Assembly: GCA_017506865.1 (NCBI GenBank)
Contig: JAFCMP010000066.1
Location: 186,001 to 250,000, forward strand
Source: Tribonema minus
Taxonomy: Eukaryota; Sar; Xanthophyceae; Tribonematales; Tribonemataceae
Direction: 5' to 3'
DNA length: 64,000 nt
Positions 59,801 through 64,000 of this stretch are shown one piece after another. Both the position numbers and the translations under genes were made by a program. The first letter of the stretch is position 1; each line of letters begins with the position of its first letter. The notes under the pieces are model-generated. The model saw nothing but the letters and a program-made list of their open reading frames with translations. It searched no databases and was not told where the DNA came from.

Positions 59801-62800
59801 CCTGTCATGCCGTAGGCGCTGACGTCGGCTTGCACATACGTCCACTCCTAATGAAGTTCACCTGTAGAGTACTAGCACGACACATTGCCGTAGACGCTGC
59901 CATCGGCTTGCACGGCGGCGGTGTTGCCATGCAACCGCCAACACCGTCGCGTCGGTTTTCTGAGTAGATTCAAGTGCCAGCGTAAACAACACCTGTCTGC
60001 CCTATTTAGATGCTGACGTCAACGTACTGGATTTTCTGAGTAGGCTCAAGTACCATTGTAGCGTCAACTACACCTCTCACGCCATAGACGCTGACGTCGG
60101 CGTGCACGGCGGCGGTGTTGCCGTGGGACTGCGTGCCGCAGCTGCGTTAACGAACATCACCAACTTCTGATCACAAAAATCAAGTATTAAGCACCCTGAT
60201 ACACTCCTGTCATGCCATAGACGCTCATGTCGGCTTGCACGGCGGCGGTATTGCCGTGCCGCAGCTGCGCAGCGCTATTGAACATCACCCACTTCTGAGC
60301 AAGTTCAAACACTAGGTTGATGCACACCTGTCTTCTGAGCAAGTTCAAACACTTGGTTGATACACACCTGTCATGCCATAGACGCTGACGTCGGCTTGCA
60401 CAGCGGCGGTGTTGCCATGAAACTGTGTGCCGCAGCTGCGCAGCGTCGCTCCGCGCTCGGCGTCGTAGGCGTACTCGGGCGCCGCCACCTGCGTTGCACG
60501 CGGCGCCAGGACCGTCACCTGTTGAAGTTGAAGAAAGAGCGAGAGGAACAGCATCGGGAGCGAGTGGCTCAGCGTGACATGTTGAAGTTGGGAGCATGCG
60601 AGGTGGAAAAGTAGCAAACAACACAACACAGTGCTCACATAAGTGACAGCAATCAACAGCAATGGGGCGAGCAAGTAGATTAGCACGACAGATCAAGCAG
60701 CGCTTGCTGTTGACGCAGCAACACACGCAAACCATCGCCGTTTGTGCTGTGCGCCAGAAAAGTACAGCCATTGCTGTCGAAGCAGCTCGCCGGATGCCCC
60801 GGATGTGACGATTGACACTGATGACAAGTTTTCATCTGTCATGCCCTCTTTGTGATATGGCGTCATGGCTAACAAGTCCACCATGAGGTGCAATTTAAGT
60901 TCCCAGATTTTATTCAGGTTACATTTCCAAATCGGAAAAAAAAAAACAGAAAGCCATGTACCTTGGGAAGCATGTACTGCGAAGTACTTGTTAAAGGCTT
61001 TGGCTAGTCCGTCGTGCAAGGCCTCACATCTCCCTTCATGTACTCCAATTCTACAAAACTCACTGATGATCCGCGAGCTGTACTCAATCTATTTTTCTTG
61101 CAGGAGCCCAACACTGACATACTTCCCACCAAGTATCTAGGCAGTGTGACATCATCACGACCGCGGTGCGTGACCACAGACCACTTTGCAATACCATGAC
61201 TCAATGAGGCTGCACATACTTTGATGTACGCAGGGACCCACAACGGCATACCTATCACAAAGCATCCAGCGCACGGACGCAGTATCACGAACCACTGTGG
61301 AGTCGAAGCACTCAGACACGCTCACACCCTTGTACAATGCGCGATACGCTGCGGATCAGCATTATACGCATGCAAATGCTGCTGTTGAGGCAGGGCATGC
61401 TGCCAGTAGCATGTGGCGCGTGGAAAAGCCAGCAGCACGGCCTGGTGAATGTTGTACTTGGAACTCTGACACAAAGTTCAGCTCTGCTGCACTTTGTGAG
61501 TAGATTTGAGAGCGCCACCACCACCACACGGCGCGCTGAGCTGTGCAGGCTGTCGTGTTGCATTCATGTCAACACTCGGGAAATGACCGTTACAGTTTGC
61601 GAAACGCATGTGACTCCAGTGCTCAACTTCATACACTTCTTGAAGTACACTACATGCATACATACCTGCCCTGATGGCTCCTCGTCCGCCGCTTGCTGCG
61701 AACGGTCCACCACGACACCGCCCCTGGTGACCTCCGCTGCCCCGACTGCAAGCACCGCGCTCGCATGCGGTGCCGCGAATGCTGGCGGCAGCGCTCCACG
61801 TGCTGCGCCTGCCACTGCTGCTGCTGCCGCTGCCGCTGATGCCGGCGGCGCCGCCGCTGCCGCTGCTGCTGCTGATGTCAATGGTGCTGATGGTGCTGCC
61901 CTTGCCGCCGTAGCATCTGCCACCGCAGCTGCCGCTGCTGCTGCTGCGCGCTCTGCGCCCCTGCGCGCACCTGCGTGGCCGCCCTCGTGCGCATCATCGC
62001 CGAGCGCTGACGCCGCCAGCGTAACTGACGTAACCGCTGCGCGCCCGGGGTCATGCGTTGAAACCGGTGCACTAACGCCATCTGCAATGCGATCGGCGTC
62101 AGAGCTGCGCGCTGCCGCCGCCGCCGCTGCCGCTGCAGTGCCCGTCTTCGACCTCAGATCGGCGTTCTCGAGAGAGGAGCGGCGGCGCGCGCTCTGTAAC
62201 GCGCGCGTGAGCGCATCTTCCGGAGGCGCCGCAGCAACGAGGCTGTGCTGCCGGGTCAATGCCCTGAAAGCGCTGCCCCCCTCCTCCCCCTCCGCCACCG
62301 CCGCGTAGCTCTGGTCGTGCTCGAACGAGAACGAGTAGGAGCGGTCAACAGCGGCAGCGGCAGAGGCGGCAGCGGCGGCGGCGCGCGAAGAACCGTCCAG
62401 GAACGATGCCCCGCCCGCGCCGCCGCCGCCGCCGCAGCGGAAGGAGCCGCCGCCGCCGCCGATGTGCTCATCAAAGTCTTCGCTGTACCTGTCGTCCTCC
62501 TCGCTGTCAGCGCCGCTGCCGCCGCTGCTGCCGCCGCCGCCGCCGCCGCCGCTGCCGCGGGACGCGCCCTCCGCTGCGTCGCTGTCGGCGGCAGCGCTCG
62601 GAAACGATGGCATGCGGCAGCGCGCCGCGCCGGCGAGCAGCTGCTGAGCAACCTCTGCATAGTCGGGGGTCTCTCTGCTGTCGTCGTCTTCTGCTGCCGC
62701 GGCGTGAGAGGGGGATACTTCGGAGGGGACCTCGCTGCCGCGCGAGGGGGGTCTCGTGCCTGGGAGGTACGTAGGTATGTGTGCGTTTGTTTGGGGGGGG

Positions 62801-63831
62801 GGGGGGGGGAGTGTTGAGCACTGGTGGTGGCAGCACACGTGAGGGGTGAGCGGTGTTGAAGGTTGCAGAGCTTGCGCGGCCTTCAGTGCATGCGCTGCAG
62901 CTGACAATACAACGCAAGCATGATGGACTTCAACAGTAGCACCTAGGCGATCACTGAGGCACGCTGCGCCAGGCACTCCGTACAATAGCAGCTTGTTCTC
63001 ACTTCAACCAGTACACAGATCAAGTAACACCTAAGCCTACGTTGCCATGAAAGCATTTGGCTTCATTGCAACGGAATTCTAGTTGGCTGCACTATCCACC
63101 AGTGCAGCTCCCGCTAAAACTGCGGTGTCAATTGTACAACTGATTCTGTATGTGTAGCCAAGCGCCAACTTCAACGAACTGAAACTGTCACAGCGCTCAA
63201 CAGCCCCAGAACAAAATAGTCAGCGCTCACACTGCCCACCATGGCTGCAAAGCTCAAGAACCGCATGCGGCGTCACACATGGCTGGCGTCGAGCACTGCC
63301 AATGAGATGAGCGCTGCTGCTGAGCGCTGCTGCCGCGTGCGCTGCAGCGATGCGCTCCATGGGAATGGTGCCGCAAACTGCTAATGTACTGCACAGAGCA
63401 GCCACGCTGTGCACACGTGTTCCGTCACGCTGAACTACATACCTTTCTTGTACAACGTCAATGTATGTGTATACGTACCATATTTTGTGTATATATGTTA
63501 CAGACGAAGTACTGCATTCAGTCAGGCAGGGCGTAGAGGCCCGCGCCATGTAACAGACAGGAAGAGGCCACAGACACAAGTGCGTACACATGCATATACT
63601 GTATATGATATACAGACAGTCGCCATCACCTTCATGTATGCTCTCGCCCTCCTTCCACGTGGACGCCTCGAGCTCGGAGGCGCTGAGCGCTGCTGCACTG
63701 GCGGTTACGGCGGTTACAGCCTGGCCCGTAACGGCAAAGAGGTCGCTGAAAGATGCCAGCTTGGGCCGGCCGCCGCCGCCACCACCGCCAGAGTCGTCCG
63801 ACGCGTCTGATTGGTCGCTGCTGTGCGAGGC
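56894..63831 (-). CDS. Large low-complexity protein, 5' end outside window
   Basis: I do not recognise the family. Seven exons on the minus strand, 63831-63630, 62759-61666, 60518-60368, 59595-59126, 58855-58548, 57845-57791 and 57025-56894, join in phase and end at a TGA, giving 803 residues in the window. The acceptor at 63831 implies at least one more exon upstream. Features in order: a Gly/Asp/Ser stretch, YAEVAQQLLAG, an acidic EDDRYSEDFDEH, long Ala runs, a conserved-looking block (EYAYDAERGATLRSCGTQFH), a Gln/Trp-rich tract (about 59420-59240), SVAEAYIKLLAQAQ, a coiled coil (EALAAQRRLHEALLRQ; RRQLEGMRASLQSLRLRHE) and a C-terminus MTTEEALRRCDLGLG. A scaffold or cytoskeletal role is only a guess from composition. 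Confidence 0.75.
57630..57670 (-). repeat. Copy of 55-bp exon 3' edge plus donor
   Basis: This repeats GCTGGTCACTGACCTCGTG and CTGAGGCTCTGC from the exon at 57791-57845. It lies downstream in transcript direction. TTAGGG-type words lie between this copy and the exon (57725-57770). Confidence 0.8.
57940..58205 (-). repeat. Two copies of 55-bp exon 5' edge plus acceptor
   Basis: Copies at about 57948-57990 and 58163-58205 share GCCGCCTGAGACGAGAAAGC and the CATGCCC word with the exon start at 57845. They lie upstream in transcript direction. Confidence 0.85.
59649..59679. repeat. Interstitial TTAGGG array
   Basis: About four TTAGGG units lie about 55 bp upstream (transcript direction) of the acceptor at 59596. 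Confidence 0.9.
59795..60275 (-). repeat. Four copies of an exon 3' edge plus donor
   Basis: Copies near 60205-60275, 60080-60135, 59885-59930 and 59800-59835 match the end of the exon 60368-60518, with words encoding NTAAVQADVSVYGMTG. They lie downstream in transcript direction. Confidence 0.88.
62793..62809 (-). other. 17-bp poly-C (sense strand) tract before acceptor at 62760
   Basis: This homopolymeric C-run on the sense strand lies about 33 bases upstream of the acceptor of the 1094-bp exon. Confidence 0.75.
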
Positions 63832-63844
63832 CTGGGCGTGTAAG

Positions 63845-64000
63845 CGCGTATGTTGAACTTGGGGAGTGAAGTTGAGGAAAGTGTGGCGAATTTTAAGCGT
63901 GGCAAGCATGTTGAAGTTGGGGGGTCAAGTTGGGAAAGTGGCGCACTTGAGCGTGGCGAGCATGTTGAGGTTAGGGAGTGAGGTTGGGGAAAGCGTCACA
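63845..64000 (-). repeat. Short tandem repeats at window end
   Basis: Units of about 52 bp sharing GCGTGGC(A/G)AGCATGTTGA and GGAAAGTG words repeat two to three times and run off the window. They resemble the TTGAAGTTGA-type intronic motif. Confidence 0.75.

Noticed and set aside
60693-61337. Possible transposase in minus-strand frames at 60.7-61.3 kb
   Set aside because: I could not identify any catalytic motif, and the region is an intron of the 57-63-kb gene model.
62245-62817. Plus-strand Ala/Arg-rich open frames opposite the 1094-bp exon
   Set aside because: Third-position GC of the true minus-strand exon explains them. The minus-strand model has matching splice phases on both sides.

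Overview
The window looks like nuclear DNA of a unicellular eukaryote, probably a microalga, though the lineage cannot be fixed from sequence alone. Every recognisable gene is split by spliceosomal introns (GT-AG, with two likely GC-AG). Exons are GC-rich with long Ala, Gly, Ser and Gln runs. Introns and flanks carry short TTAGGG/CCCTAA arrays, long poly-G/poly-C runs and a recurring TTGAAGTTGA-type motif. I see no bacterial operons, no CRISPR array and no rRNA.

Layout: (1) 815-10274, minus: an 11-exon acetyl-CoA hydrolase/transferase family gene (479 aa model) whose exon junctions all join in phase. (2) 10.7-24.3 kb: mostly no supportable gene, except an unidentified minus-strand spliced gene at 15.3-17.65 kb and one copy of a dispersed repeat holding a tRNA-like module. 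(3) 24350-27905, minus: a decayed LINE-type retroelement (reverse transcriptase, zinc knuckle, restriction-like endonuclease) bounded by an inverted pair of a dispersed terminal motif. (4) 28810-35820, minus: a SEP-UBX (p47/PUX4-like) Cdc48 adaptor. (5) 36172-42563, plus: a complete 7-exon ubiquilin, divergent from the SEP-UBX gene with 351 bp between start codons. (6) 43.8-47.3 kb: retroelement fragments and the second copy of the tRNA-like repeat. (7) 47412-51229, minus: a three-exon kelch-repeat protein. (8) 52035-52790, minus: a small two-exon gene with an N-terminal hydrophobic segment and a GNAT-like C-terminus. (9) 53536-54660, plus: a Helitron-type remnant. (10) 56894-63831, minus: a large low-complexity protein gene whose 5' end lies outside the window.

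Functional links: the SEP-UBX adaptor and ubiquilin both feed ubiquitylated clients to Cdc48/p97 and the proteasome, and their head-to-head arrangement suggests a shared promoter. The CoA-transferase is metabolic and unrelated.

The most striking feature is architectural. In the five best-resolved multi-exon genes, exon borders are repeated in the adjacent intron: copies of an exon's 5' edge (with acceptor) lie upstream of it and copies of its 3' edge (with donor) lie downstream, usually more diverged with distance. At two sites a TTAGGG-type array has been inserted cleanly inside such a duplicate. This suggests introns that grow by serial duplication of exon edges, with telomere-repeat insertion at some breaks.
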